The notes under the pieces: model-generated
Database searches by the model: none
What the model saw: the letters and a program-made list of their open reading frames with translations, nothing else
What the model was told of the DNA's origin: nothing
Translations under genes and position numbers: made by a program
In this document: piece after piece, positions 7,268 through 15,664 of the stretch
How positions within the stretch are numbered: position 1 is the stretch's first letter
Layout: every line of letters begins with the position of its first letter
Source of the DNA: Asbonarchaeum sp964517675
Lineage (GTDB): Archaea > Nanohalarchaeota > Nanosalinia > Nanosalinales > Nanoanaerosalinaceae
Direction: 5' to 3'
NCBI GenBank assembly: GCA_964517675.1
Contig: CAZFEL010000001.1
Location: 248,001 to 312,000, forward strand
Length of the DNA stretch: 64,000 nt

Positions 7268-9295
7268 ATGCAGCGTCTGCTTACTGTCGCCGTATTACTA
7301 ACCTTCGCCGCCGGTACGGCCGTGGCAGAACCTCATCACCCGTTGTCCGATATATATCCGATGGATGTACCGTTGGATCTGCAGGGACAGCCTGTGCAGG
7401 ATTCCACAGGGCAGGTGGCGGTCAGTGACACGTTGAATTTGACAGGGAATAATCTGATAGACTACATCACCGATCCGCGGCCGACAGCCCCCTCAAGTCC
7501 AGCTGCGGGCCAGATGTGGTTCGATACGAGTCAGAATACCCTCAAATACTACAATGGCTCCAGTTGGATCATCACCGCCTCCACCAACAGCATCGCCAAC
7601 AACCTCCAAGAGGTCCTCGCTGAAGGCAACACAGCAGGCAGCTATGACATCAACATGACCGGGCAGGATCTGGCACTGGAGGGAGGATCTGTCCGTGATA
7701 CGACCGGAGCAGTGACCCTGGCAGGCGATGTCAGGCTGCCGTCCGGCAACCTTGAGCTCGGTGGTGGCTGGCTGTCCCAGGCCGGCAACGGTGTACGGTT
7801 CAGCTCTTCCACCGGACGGATACGGTCGAACGTCAGCGGATCGAGCGAGATACTGTTCCAGACCAGCGACGGCAGCGGCTCGTCCATCTACACTCGGCTC
7901 CGCCTCAGCGACGGTAGCGATGTCGAGATACGGAACAGCAACCTCAACCTCACCGGTAACGATATCATCAACACCAGACGCATCCTCCCGGCCTCCGATG
8001 ATGCAACACAGCTCGACTCCGACGGCGAGACACGGATACGCGACCTCAAACAGCCGTGGACGTATCATTCCAGCCCCGGCGGGCTGGAGCAGAACGCCTG
8101 GTTCCGTCTCGACCAGCAGGGCGGTGTGACGGTGACGGTCGAGGACGCGGCAGGCAACACCTGGACCGATCCACGCGCATTGTTCGACAGGCCGGGCAAC
8201 GAGTTCCAGGTCAATACGGCCAACCTCCCTGTCACGATATCGATGGACTTCGGTTCGGATGAGCAGTACAACGGCATGGGAGCCATCGGCTACCGGTACG
8301 GCCGCCGTGCCAACGACATACAGATCGATGTCCAGAGGGACGACGGGACGTGGTACACACACATGAACAGAGACGGCTACACGAGTAACACCCAGATATG
8401 GCCTGGCTGGGGCAGCCACAACCAGAAGTTCAACATCACCCTGAGCAACCCCTCCAGCAAGGCCATCAACCAGGGCTATATCCGCATCTCCAACCTGTTC
8501 CAGACCAAGGATCCGGGCCCGACACGACGCGATCAGGGAGGCGCGCTCGTTTATGCTGGCGGTGACAACATGTACGGCACGCTGGACATGAACGGCAACA
8601 ACATACGCGAAGCAGGACCGTTCGAGGACTGCCGCGACATCCTCCAGAAAGGCGCCTCCACGGGAGACGGCTTCTACACCATCGACCCGGACGGCTACGG
8701 CGGCACCTTGTCGTTCGACGTCTACTGTGACATGTCGACCGACGGCGGAGGATGGACGCTGATGACAGCGAACAGCGGCGACCCGCCGGCGAACCTGTTC
8801 CGGACCACATCGAACAACCGTGATCCGGCGAACGGCGATGTCTACACCGACCTCACCCTTGAGGCGGGCGACTGGTATGAGCATATCCGATGGGGGCCAG
8901 CGAACGCCCGTTCCACCAACTGGAACGACGTCGACTACCCGGTGTACAACAAGCAGGGCGCCGGGACGACCGCCTGGTTCCGCTGTACCGGGACCGACAG
9001 CAGCTGTACATACTTCTCACCCCGTCTCTTCTTCAAATGTTCCTGGGGCGGGCCGTACAAGGCGCTTGATTACACCAACACCAACTACAACGACGGTAGG
9101 TCTGGAACTCCCCCGTTCCCCAACAGCGACTGGAACATCCCCAACTACGGTGAGAGCAGCAACAACTGGGAAGGGGTGCTACCAGGCATCCGGCTGAGCG
9201 ACGGTAGCACGCTGAGCGACACGTACAACATGCGCGGGATGGACTGTAACCCATCAGATGTCCGCGATCCCCGGATCCAGGTCTGGGTGAAGTAG
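7268..9295 (+). CDS. Secreted protein with C-terminal fibrinogen-like domain
   Basis: 675 aa. A signal peptide (MQRLLTVAVLLTFAAGTAVA) is followed by a long low-complexity beta-rich region with recurring units of the type LNLTGNNLID / LNLTGNDIIN / LDMNGNNIRE, and a segment PAAGQMWFDTSQNTLKYYNG that resembles phage or adhesin fibre modules. From about residue 454 comes a fibrinogen-related domain: CRDILQKG, YCDMSTDGGGWTLM (about 485-498), a Tyr/Trp-rich middle and several Cys. Family role: carbohydrate or surface recognition in other organisms. A role as a cell-surface or secreted adhesin is inference. A TATA-like ATATTTTAA at 7233-7241 predicts a leaderless start at 7268. There is no obvious C-terminal anchor. 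Confidence 0.85.
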   Translation: MQRLLTVAVLLTFAAGTAVAEPHHPLSDIYPMDVPLDLQGQPVQDSTGQVAVSDTLNLTGNNLIDYITDPRPTAPSSPAAGQMWFDTSQNTLKYYNGSSWIITASTNSIANNLQEVLAEGNTAGSYDINMTGQDLALEGGSVRDTTGAVTLAGDVRLPSGNLELGGGWLSQAGNGVRFSSSTGRIRSNVSGSSEILFQTSDGSGSSIYTRLRLSDGSDVEIRNSNLNLTGNDIINTRRILPASDDATQLDSDGETRIRDLKQPWTYHSSPGGLEQNAWFRLDQQGGVTVTVEDAAGNTWTDPRALFDRPGNEFQVNTANLPVTISMDFGSDEQYNGMGAIGYRYGRRANDIQIDVQRDDGTWYTHMNRDGYTSNTQIWPGWGSHNQKFNITLSNPSSKAINQGYIRISNLFQTKDPGPTRRDQGGALVYAGGDNMYGTLDMNGNNIREAGPFEDCRDILQKGASTGDGFYTIDPDGYGGTLSFDVYCDMSTDGGGWTLMTANSGDPPANLFRTTSNNRDPANGDVYTDLTLEAGDWYEHIRWGPANARSTNWNDVDYPVYNKQGAGTTAWFRCTGTDSSCTYFSPRLFFKCSWGGPYKALDYTNTNYNDGRSGTPPFPNSDWNIPNYGESSNNWEGVLPGIRLSDGSTLSDTYNMRGMDCNPSDVRDPRIQVWVK

Positions 9296-9332
9296 GAGTC
9301 ACTGTTAAAACCGTGGCCTCACATCCTCATCC

Positions 9333-9911
9333 ATGCCCTCCCGCCAGTTCCTCCTGATACAGGATCGCGCACGGACCGATGCAGACTTCTCGACCGGTGG
9401 CGTGGCCAACAACGGCCGCCTCGACATCGGCTGCCGGTTCCTCAACGCGGCACTTTTCACATCGTACTCCCTGCGCCGTGACGTCGATGCTCATCTCATC
9501 CTCCGCGGTCCCCCGGACCCGCCGGTCCACATGCGGTTCCGTGGCGAGAAGATATCCGGCCTCCATCCTGATGAGGCCTCGATCGCGGGCTACATCAAGA
9601 AGAACCTCGGCAGCTTCCAGGAACGAAAGGTCCCTGCCAACCACGGCGTCGCGATGGACTGCCGGGATATCGGCGAGGTCCTTGATGATGACGATGCGAC
9701 ACCCTTCCTGCTGCACGAGGACGGCGAGGACATCGATGCCATCACGATGCCGGAGGAGCCCCTGTTCGTCCTCGGGGACAACAAGGGCGTCCCGGAGGAC
9801 TGTCTCGCTGCCATTGAGGGCCGGGAGGTCCGGACGGTCTCGCTCGGCCCGGACAGCTACCAGGCCCAGCAGGTCGCGTCCTATCTCAACATCCGGCTGG
9901 ACCGTGGATGA
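9333..9911 (+). CDS. trmY: tRNA pseudouridine(54) N1-methyltransferase
   Basis: 192 aa, SPOUT-class (DUF358). The C-terminal knot region shows EPLFVLGDNKGVPEDC and then TVSLGPDSYQAQQVASYLNI, where the G-D-x-x-G and S-L-G-P motifs bind S-adenosylmethionine in a trefoil knot. Family role: makes N1-methylpseudouridine at position 54 of archaeal tRNAs, standing in for the bacterial/eukaryal m5U54. A TATA-like TTAAAAC at 9304-9310 places the transcription start at the ATG. Length is normal for the family. Confidence 0.93.
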   Translation: MPSRQFLLIQDRARTDADFSTGGVANNGRLDIGCRFLNAALFTSYSLRRDVDAHLILRGPPDPPVHMRFRGEKISGLHPDEASIAGYIKKNLGSFQERKVPANHGVAMDCRDIGEVLDDDDATPFLLHEDGEDIDAITMPEEPLFVLGDNKGVPEDCLAAIEGREVRTVSLGPDSYQAQQVASYLNIRLDRG

Positions 9912-9968
9912 CCGCTACCGTTTTAAACACCAGACCCTCATCCTGCTATCCCGCCACCACCGGTCTCA

Positions 9969-9984
9969 GACCTATATATCGTGG
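9969..9984 (+). promoter_or_regulatory. Candidate NrdR box upstream of nrdR-nrdJ
   Basis: The 16-base site GACCTATATATCGTGG matches the known bacterial NrdR box consensus (acaCwATATATwGtgt) at nearly every core position, including all of ATATAT and the flanking C and GTG. It lies about 90 bases before nrdR. A weaker second copy lies 32 bases (about three helical turns) downstream, the spacing typical of paired NrdR boxes. Confidence 0.6.
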
Positions 9985-10000
9985 TGGCACCATCCTTTAA

Positions 10001-10016
10001 GTACAAGATGTTCCAA
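10001..10016 (+). promoter_or_regulatory. Degenerate second NrdR-box-like site
   Basis: GTACAAGATGTTCCAA keeps roughly seven of ten core positions of the NrdR box and is centred 32 bases from the strong copy. On its own it would not be called; the spacing is the reason to list it. A TATA-like CTTTAAGTA (about 9995-10003) lies between the two sites. Confidence 0.35.
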
Positions 10017-10066
10017 TCATTGATCACCGGTTCCGACCGGCTGGCCAGACAATTCGGGGGAAGTCT

Positions 10067-10510
10067 ATGAAGTGTCCATACTGCTCTGAGGGTTCGACCA
10101 AGGTCATCGACACGCGGGAGACCACCGCCAACGAGATCCGGCGGCGCCGCGAGTGCCAGGCCTGTGGCGAGCGGTTCACAACCTACGAGCGCGTCGAATC
10201 GCTCGAGCTCAAGGTCCTCAAAGACGACGGGGAGAAAGAGGACTTCGACCGCTCCAAGCTCCGCTCCGGCATCCAGCGAGCCTGCAACAAGCGCCCGGTC
10301 ACCGACGAGCAGATCGAGGACCTCATCGATCAGGTCGAGTCCGAGATACGATCGGAGAACGAGAAAGAAGTACGTTCCCGTCACATCGGCGACCTGGTGA
10401 TGGAGAAGCTCAAGGACATCGATGAGGTCGCCTACATCCGTTTCGCATCAGTCTACCGCGATTTCGACTCCGCCGACTCCTTCGAGGAGGAGGTCAAGGA
10501 GCTGAAGTGA
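10067..10510 (+). CDS. nrdR: Transcriptional repressor of ribonucleotide reductase, NrdR
   Basis: 147 aa, full length. The zinc ribbon is intact (C3, C6, C30, C33, with RRRRECQACGERFTTYER), followed by the ATP-cone from about residue 46 (LKVLKDDGEKEDFDRSKL) to 136. Family role: senses ATP/dATP and represses RNR genes by binding paired NrdR boxes. It sits directly upstream of nrdJ, 59 bases apart. A GGGGGAA ribosome-binding site lies before the ATG, and the leader contains a small perfect hairpin, CCGGT-TCCG-ACCGG (about 10027-10040). NrdR is mainly bacterial and patchy in archaea, so horizontal acquisition is possible. Confidence 0.95.
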   Translation: MKCPYCSEGSTKVIDTRETTANEIRRRRECQACGERFTTYERVESLELKVLKDDGEKEDFDRSKLRSGIQRACNKRPVTDEQIEDLIDQVESEIRSENEKEVRSRHIGDLVMEKLKDIDEVAYIRFASVYRDFDSADSFEEEVKELK

Positions 10511-10569
10511 TCACGGTTCTTCCCTCGCTTTCACGTCCATAATCGAATGTTTCCAACACGGGATACACC

Positions 10570-13341
10570 ATGAGCCAGCAACAGCAAGCAGTGGCAGAAG
10601 AGACCGAGTTCAAACTTCCGGTGAAACGGCTCGAGGGCGAGACCCTCGAGGACAGGATGACGGACAACGCCTACAAGCGCATCCTGCCCGCACGATACCT
10701 GCTGCGGGATGAGGATCGCAACGTCACCGAGACACCGGAAGAACTGTTCCGACGGGTCGCGAGCAACATCGCCCAGCCCGACGGCGAGTACATGGACCAG
10801 GACGAGGCCGAGGAAGAATACTACGACCTGATGACCAGCCTCAAGTTCATGCCGAACTCCCCGACCCTGATGAACGCGGGCGCTGAGCTCCAGCAACTCT
10901 CTGCCTGCTTCGTCGTCCATCCACAGGATGACATGGAATCGATCTTCTCCACTGCCAAGGATGCCGCCATGATCCACAAGTCCGGCGGCGGGACCGGCTA
11001 TCCCTTCCACCTGCTCCGCCCGAAGGGCGATAAGGTCGGCTCGACCGGTGGCATCGCCTCCGGTCCGATGAGCTTCATGGAGGTCTTCGATACCGCCTGT
11101 GGCACCGTCAAGCAGGGAGGCAAGCGCCGTGGCGCCCAGATGGGGATCATGCGGGTCGATCATCCCGATGTCCTGCGGTTCATCGTCTCCAAGCGTGACG
11201 AGGACACCCTTACCAACTTCAACATCTCCGTCGGCCTGACGGAGGAGTTCATGGAGGCCGTCAGGAACGACGAGGAGTACACCCTGATTAACCCGCGGAC
11301 GGAGGAACCGTTCAGGGTCTCCCAGCAGACCGCGGAGTTCTACAACACCGACGAACAGTACTACCCGACCGCCGAGGGATCGGACGCCGGCAAGGATGAC
11401 AATTTCTGGCGTGATTATGCCGACAGCTTCCCCGAGCTCAGCAACTGGGACATCGAGCTCGAGGAAGGCGAACCGATGACCCTGCCCGCCCGGTTCATCT
11501 GGGAGTGCCTGATCGATTCCGCCTGGGTCAAAGGCGAGCCAGGCCTGTTCATGTACGATGAGGCCAACGAGATGCACAGCTTCGACGTCGACAAGCACCC
11601 GGAGCACCGCATCGAGGCGACGAACCCCTGCGGCGAGCAGCCTCTCGAGAACAACGAGGCCTGCAACCTCGGCCACATCAACCTCTCCCTGATGGTTGAG
11701 GACAAGGGAGACGGTGCTTTGCACTGGCAGGAATGGTCCGCCGGCCGGGACATCGAGGACATCGATGCTGCGATGCAGCAGTTCATGGACGAGGCCCTTG
11801 ATACGGATGAGCTGGAGCGGGTCGCGAGGATCGGCACCCGATTCCTCGATAACGTCGTCACGATGTCGAAGTTCCCGCTCGAGGAGATCGAGGACACCGT
11901 CACCGACCTGCGGAAGATCGGGCTCGGCATCATGGGCTTCGCCCAGATGGTGATCCAGCTCGGTATCGAGTACGGCTCGGACGAATCCATCGCCGCGGCG
12001 AAGGAGATCCAGCGCCTCGTCACGCGGTTCGCGGTCGAGGAATCCTCGAGGCTGGCCGAGGAGCGGGACCGGTTCCCCGAATGGAACAAGTCCAAGTGGG
12101 CGAACCCGACCGAGCACCAGGACTGGTTCCGCCAGTACACCGGCGGCATGGACCCACAGGAGCACAAGGACGGCCTCGAGGTCCGGAACCACAACATGGT
12201 CACGATCGCACCGACAGGGACGACCTCGATGATCGCTGACACCTCAGGTGGCTGTGAGCCGATCTTCTCGCTGGCGTACTTCAAGAACGTCGGCAAGGAC
12301 ATCCAGGGCGAGGACATGCTTGTCGAGTTCGACGATTACTTCCTCCGCACCCTGGAGGCCAACGATATCGATGTCGAGGAGGTCAAAGAACGCGCCGAGG
12401 AGCTGATGCGGAACAACTCGTGGGAGGGCGTCGATTCCATCTCGGACGAGGTCCTGCCACCGCACATCAAGAAGGTCTTCAAGACCGCTGACTCGGTCAC
12501 GCCACAGGAGCACGTCGACATCCAGGCGGCCTTCCAGACCCACAACCACTCCGGTATCAGCAAGACCTGCAACTTCCCGAACGACGCGACCCGGGACGAC
12601 ATCGAGGAGGCCTACATGCAGGCCTACGAGAACAATGTCAAGGGGCTGACCGTCTACCGTGATGGCTCCCGGGAGACCCAGGTCCTGACGACCCGCGAGG
12701 ACAACAAGATCGAGGCAGACGACCCCGACGAGGTCGTCGACATGATCGAAGACACCTTCGGCAGCTTCGAGGACTTCCTCGCCCACGATACGGTCCCGGC
12801 ACCGGCCTCTGCGGCCGAGGACGCCGGGCCCCGCCAGCGACCACAGATCATCTCCGGGACGACCCAGAAGGTCAATACCGGCTACGGCGGGATGTACGTG
12901 ACGATCAACGAGGACGAAGAGGGCATGTTCGAGATCTTCACCCAGATGGGCAAATCGGGCGGGTTCACCCACTCCCTGACCGAGGCGATCTCGCGTCTGT
13001 CCTCCCTGGCCCTGCGCAGCGGCATCAACCCGCGGAAGGTCCAGGAGCAGCTCGAGGGCATCCGGTCCCCGAAGATCGCGTGGGACAACTCCGAGCAGGT
13101 CCTCTCGATCCCGGACGGTATCTCGAAGGCCCTGGAGCGGTACATGGACGGTGAGGCCAACCAGGTCCAATCGAGCATGTCGAATTTCTCCGGGAGCCAG
13201 GATGAGGATTCCTCGGCATCGGATGCCGAGAAGCTGGTCGACTCGGGCAAGAACCCCGAGTGCCCGGAGTGTGGGGGCATGCTGAGTTACTCCGAGGGCT
13301 GTGTCAAATGCGGCCAGTGCGGGTACTCCGAGTGTGGCTGA
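10570..13341 (+). CDS. nrdJ: Adenosylcobalamin-dependent (class II) ribonucleotide reductase
   Basis: 923 aa. The catalytic N-x-C-x-E signature is in ATNPCGEQPL (about residue 353), and the redox Cys pair is represented by QLSACFVVHP (about 113) and NNEACNLGHINL (about 364). Substrate-loop motifs include MPNSPTLMNAG near the start and APTGTTSMIAD. After the barrel comes a TSCPD-type domain (YGGMYVTINEDEEGMFEI), then a C-terminal zinc-ribbon/redox tail with CPECGG and CVKCGQCGYSEC. Family role: reduces ribonucleotides to deoxyribonucleotides using B12, without needing oxygen. The start fits family length and follows nrdR closely. No intein or frameshift is visible. Confidence 0.96.
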   Translation: MSQQQQAVAEETEFKLPVKRLEGETLEDRMTDNAYKRILPARYLLRDEDRNVTETPEELFRRVASNIAQPDGEYMDQDEAEEEYYDLMTSLKFMPNSPTLMNAGAELQQLSACFVVHPQDDMESIFSTAKDAAMIHKSGGGTGYPFHLLRPKGDKVGSTGGIASGPMSFMEVFDTACGTVKQGGKRRGAQMGIMRVDHPDVLRFIVSKRDEDTLTNFNISVGLTEEFMEAVRNDEEYTLINPRTEEPFRVSQQTAEFYNTDEQYYPTAEGSDAGKDDNFWRDYADSFPELSNWDIELEEGEPMTLPARFIWECLIDSAWVKGEPGLFMYDEANEMHSFDVDKHPEHRIEATNPCGEQPLENNEACNLGHINLSLMVEDKGDGALHWQEWSAGRDIEDIDAAMQQFMDEALDTDELERVARIGTRFLDNVVTMSKFPLEEIEDTVTDLRKIGLGIMGFAQMVIQLGIEYGSDESIAAAKEIQRLVTRFAVEESSRLAEERDRFPEWNKSKWANPTEHQDWFRQYTGGMDPQEHKDGLEVRNHNMVTIAPTGTTSMIADTSGGCEPIFSLAYFKNVGKDIQGEDMLVEFDDYFLRTLEANDIDVEEVKERAEELMRNNSWEGVDSISDEVLPPHIKKVFKTADSVTPQEHVDIQAAFQTHNHSGISKTCNFPNDATRDDIEEAYMQAYENNVKGLTVYRDGSRETQVLTTREDNKIEADDPDEVVDMIEDTFGSFEDFLAHDTVPAPASAAEDAGPRQRPQIISGTTQKVNTGYGGMYVTINEDEEGMFEIFTQMGKSGGFTHSLTEAISRLSSLALRSGINPRKVQEQLEGIRSPKIAWDNSEQVLSIPDGISKALERYMDGEANQVQSSMSNFSGSQDEDSSASDAEKLVDSGKNPECPECGGMLSYSEGCVKCGQCGYSECG

Positions 13342-13354
13342 TCCGCACCTGGCC

Positions 13355-13376
13355 CGTTCCTCTTTCCTTTTTCCCT
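13355..13376 (+). terminator. T-rich tract after nrdJ
   Basis: A run of pyrimidine blocks (TTCCTCTTTCCTTTTTCCC) follows the nrdJ stop by about 15 bases and precedes the TATA element for the next gene. This looks like a typical archaeal T-cluster terminator. Confidence 0.4.
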
Positions 13377-13424
13377 TGGCCCCCTCCCGTTACAGTTTAA
13401 TGCCACAGTACCGCATACCCACGC

Positions 13425-13799
13425 ATGGACCCGGAGCAGGTGCTGGAGAAGATCGAGGAGAAAGACTCCATCAGCGTCATCGAGGCCGAACGCGGCGTCC
13501 TGGCTTCCATCCTCCGTGCGGAACGGAGACAGACTGACCGCAACCCGGATGCGATCGAAGAGACGTTCGGTCACAGCTTCTCCCAGCTCGAGATCGAGAA
13601 ATTCCTCCGTTCCGAGTTCCAGGATCTTGTCCAGAACGTCAAAGGCTCCCGTCCTGACGTGACTCCCGATATCCTCAGGAAGGCGGTGACACAGCTCAAC
13701 GACCGTGTCGGGATCGAGGACTGGGATGAGGACATCGTCGAAACGCACAAGGAGACATGCGAAGACCTTATCGATCGTTCAGCGACACGAGGGTACTGA
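13425..13799 (+). CDS. Hypothetical helical protein upstream of arcC, 124 aa
   Basis: Not recognised. The sequence is acidic, predicted almost entirely helical, without signal peptide or membrane helix, and with a single Cys. It begins MDPEQVLEKIEEKDSISVIE, a pattern seen in small DPANN helical proteins of unknown role. A TATA-like GTTTAAT at 13395-13401 fits a leaderless start. The stop is followed after one base by the carbamate kinase ATG, so it is the first gene of a probable three-gene operon with arcC and argF, and a link to carbamoyl-phosphate metabolism is only inferred. Confidence 0.75.
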   Translation: MDPEQVLEKIEEKDSISVIEAERGVLASILRAERRQTDRNPDAIEETFGHSFSQLEIEKFLRSEFQDLVQNVKGSRPDVTPDILRKAVTQLNDRVGIEDWDEDIVETHKETCEDLIDRSATRGY

Positions 13800-13800
13800 T

Positions 13801-14688
13801 ATGCGGATCGTCGCGGCACTGGGTGGTAATGCCTTGCTCGATCCGGGGGCGGAGCCAGATCACGAGAGCCAGCTCCAGAACGTCCGCAGGACCGCACGGA
13901 AGCTGGCAGGGATCCGAGAAGACGGCCACGAGCTTGTCATCACTCACGGCAACGGCCCCCAGGCCGGGAACATCCTCCTCCAGCAGGAAGCCACACCGCC
14001 TGCGATGCCCCTTGATGTGGTGGTCGCGGAGACCCAGGGCCAGATCGGGTACATGCTCCAGCGCGAGCTCGGCAACCACCTCGATACCAGGCCGGCGACG
14101 ATCCTGACCCAGGTCGAGGTCGATCCGGACAGCCCGGCGTTCGAGGACCCGTCAAAGCCTGTCGGCCCGTTCTACACGGCAGAAGAAGCTGAAGGTGCAA
14201 GCGGGACGATCAGGGAGGTCGGAAGCGGCAAGAAACCATACAGGCGCGTCGTCCCGTCCCCTGAACCTGTCTCGATCATCGAGACCGGTCCGATAGATTC
14301 TTTGCTTTCCGAGGATGGTCTCGTTATAGCGTCAGGCGGTGGGGGGATACCGTTGACAGCTGATGGGCGTGGTGTGGAGGCTGTGATCGATAAGGACAGG
14401 ACGTCATCTCTTCTCGCCCAGGAGATCGATGCGGACCGGCTCATCATCCTGACGGATGTCGAGTACGTCGAGCGCGGTCACGGGACCGATGAGGCGGAAC
14501 CGATCCAGGAGATGACGGCCGCGGAAGCCAGGGACCTGGCCGAGGAAGGTGAGTTTGGCGAGGGAAGTATGCGACCCAAGGTACTGGCCGCTACGGCTTT
14601 CGTCGAAGAGACCGGCAGAGAGGTGGTCATCACATCCCTCGAGAATGCGAAAGAGGCCCTTGATGGACACGGAACGCTTATACGGTGA
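13801..14688 (+). CDS. arcC: Carbamate kinase
   Basis: 295 aa, amino-acid-kinase fold. The N-terminus MRIVAALGGNALLDPG holds the phosphate-binding Gly-Gly-Asn, with THGNGPQAGN and VIASGGGGIPL following, and ITDVEYVERGHG near the nucleotide site. Family role: carbamoyl phosphate + ADP to ATP + carbamate (reversible). The upstream in-frame ATG at 13705 is inside the previous gene; 13801 gives the family start. Placed immediately before ornithine carbamoyltransferase, it suggests ATP formation from citrulline, as in the arginine deiminase pathway. No deiminase gene is in this window. Confidence 0.95.
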   Translation: MRIVAALGGNALLDPGAEPDHESQLQNVRRTARKLAGIREDGHELVITHGNGPQAGNILLQQEATPPAMPLDVVVAETQGQIGYMLQRELGNHLDTRPATILTQVEVDPDSPAFEDPSKPVGPFYTAEEAEGASGTIREVGSGKKPYRRVVPSPEPVSIIETGPIDSLLSEDGLVIASGGGGIPLTADGRGVEAVIDKDRTSSLLAQEIDADRLIILTDVEYVERGHGTDEAEPIQEMTAAEARDLAEEGEFGEGSMRPKVLAATAFVEETGREVVITSLENAKEALDGHGTLIR

Positions 14689-14692
14689 TACC

Positions 14693-15664
14693 ATGCACGA
14701 TCTCGTAGATATCGATGACATCGAGCGGAAGGACGTCGAAACCATTCTGGAGACAGCCGAGAGGATGAAGTCGGATCCGGAGCGTTTCTCGGATGCCTTG
14801 GAGGACCGCACCCTTTTGATGCTGTTCGAGAAGCCATCGACACGGACCAGGGTGTCGTTTGAGGCCGGGATGACCCAGCTCGGCGGCCATGCGATCAACT
14901 TCGAGATGGACCGGTCTCAGATGAGTCGTGGTGAGTCGATGCACGATACAGCGAAGGTCCTCAGTCGGTACTGTGACACGATCATGGCCCGTCTGTATGA
15001 CCACAGGAAGATCAAAGAGCTCCGCGATGCGGCGGATGTCCCGGTCATCAACGGCCTGACGGACCTCCTTCATCCCTGCCAGGCTCTCGGGGACGCGTTC
15101 ACGCTCGAGGAACGGGGCATGGATCTCCGGGAGATACAGATCGCTTACGTTGGGGATGGCAACAACGTCGCCCATTCCCTGCTCCAGGTCGCCGGCCGGC
15201 TGGGGATCGATATGACGGTCGGTTCTCCGGAAGGATACGAGCCGGACAGGACAATCTTCGGACGCGCGCGTGCGAATGCCAACAGGAAGGATGCATCGAT
15301 CACGGTCGTCAACGATCCGGTGAAGGCCGTTGAAGGGGCAGATGTGGTCTACACGGACGTCTGGGTCTCGATGGGAGACGAAGCTGGCGGCGATGCCGCA
15401 GCTTCTGAGAGCACTCGATCCGAGGGATCGGTGCGTGAGAATGAGGAGGAACGGAAGAAGGACCTGGTCCCGTACCAGGTCAACGAGGAGCTCATCCGGC
15501 ATGCAGACGATGCTGTGAAGGTCATGCACTGTCTCCCGGCCCACCGCGGCCAGGAGATAACCTCGGAGGTCCTTGATGGAGAACACTCGATCGTGTTCGA
15601 CCAGGCCGAAAACAGGATGCACGTCCAGAAGGCGCTACTCGACACGCTGATCAACGGATCCTGA
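14693..15664 (+). CDS. argF: Ornithine carbamoyltransferase
   Basis: 323 aa. Carbamoyl-phosphate motif KPSTRTRVSFE, the HPCQALGD loop, and the ornithine/SMG region VWVSMGDEAG with HCLPAHRGQEIT near the end. Family role: carbamoyl phosphate + ornithine to citrulline + phosphate, or the reverse with phosphate in catabolism. It starts 4 bases after arcC stops, so the pair is probably co-translated. An acidic, Ser/Glu-rich insert of roughly 15-20 residues follows the SMG motif (around residues 228-250) and is longer than in typical enzymes. Confidence 0.95.
   Translation: MHDLVDIDDIERKDVETILETAERMKSDPERFSDALEDRTLLMLFEKPSTRTRVSFEAGMTQLGGHAINFEMDRSQMSRGESMHDTAKVLSRYCDTIMARLYDHRKIKELRDAADVPVINGLTDLLHPCQALGDAFTLEERGMDLREIQIAYVGDGNNVAHSLLQVAGRLGIDMTVGSPEGYEPDRTIFGRARANANRKDASITVVNDPVKAVEGADVVYTDVWVSMGDEAGGDAAASESTRSEGSVRENEEERKKDLVPYQVNEELIRHADDAVKVMHCLPAHRGQEITSEVLDGEHSIVFDQAENRMHVQKALLDTLINGS

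Noticed and set aside
7493..8884. Reverse open frame of 463 codons opposite the fibrinogen-domain gene
   Set aside because: The forward protein has a signal peptide, repeats and fibrinogen motifs; the reverse frame has none.
10531..12192. Long reverse open frame (553 codons) antisense to nrdJ
   Set aside because: It lies entirely within a gene with strong family motifs, has no RBS or TATA element and no family motif of its own; GC-rich codon use commonly leaves such antisense frames open.
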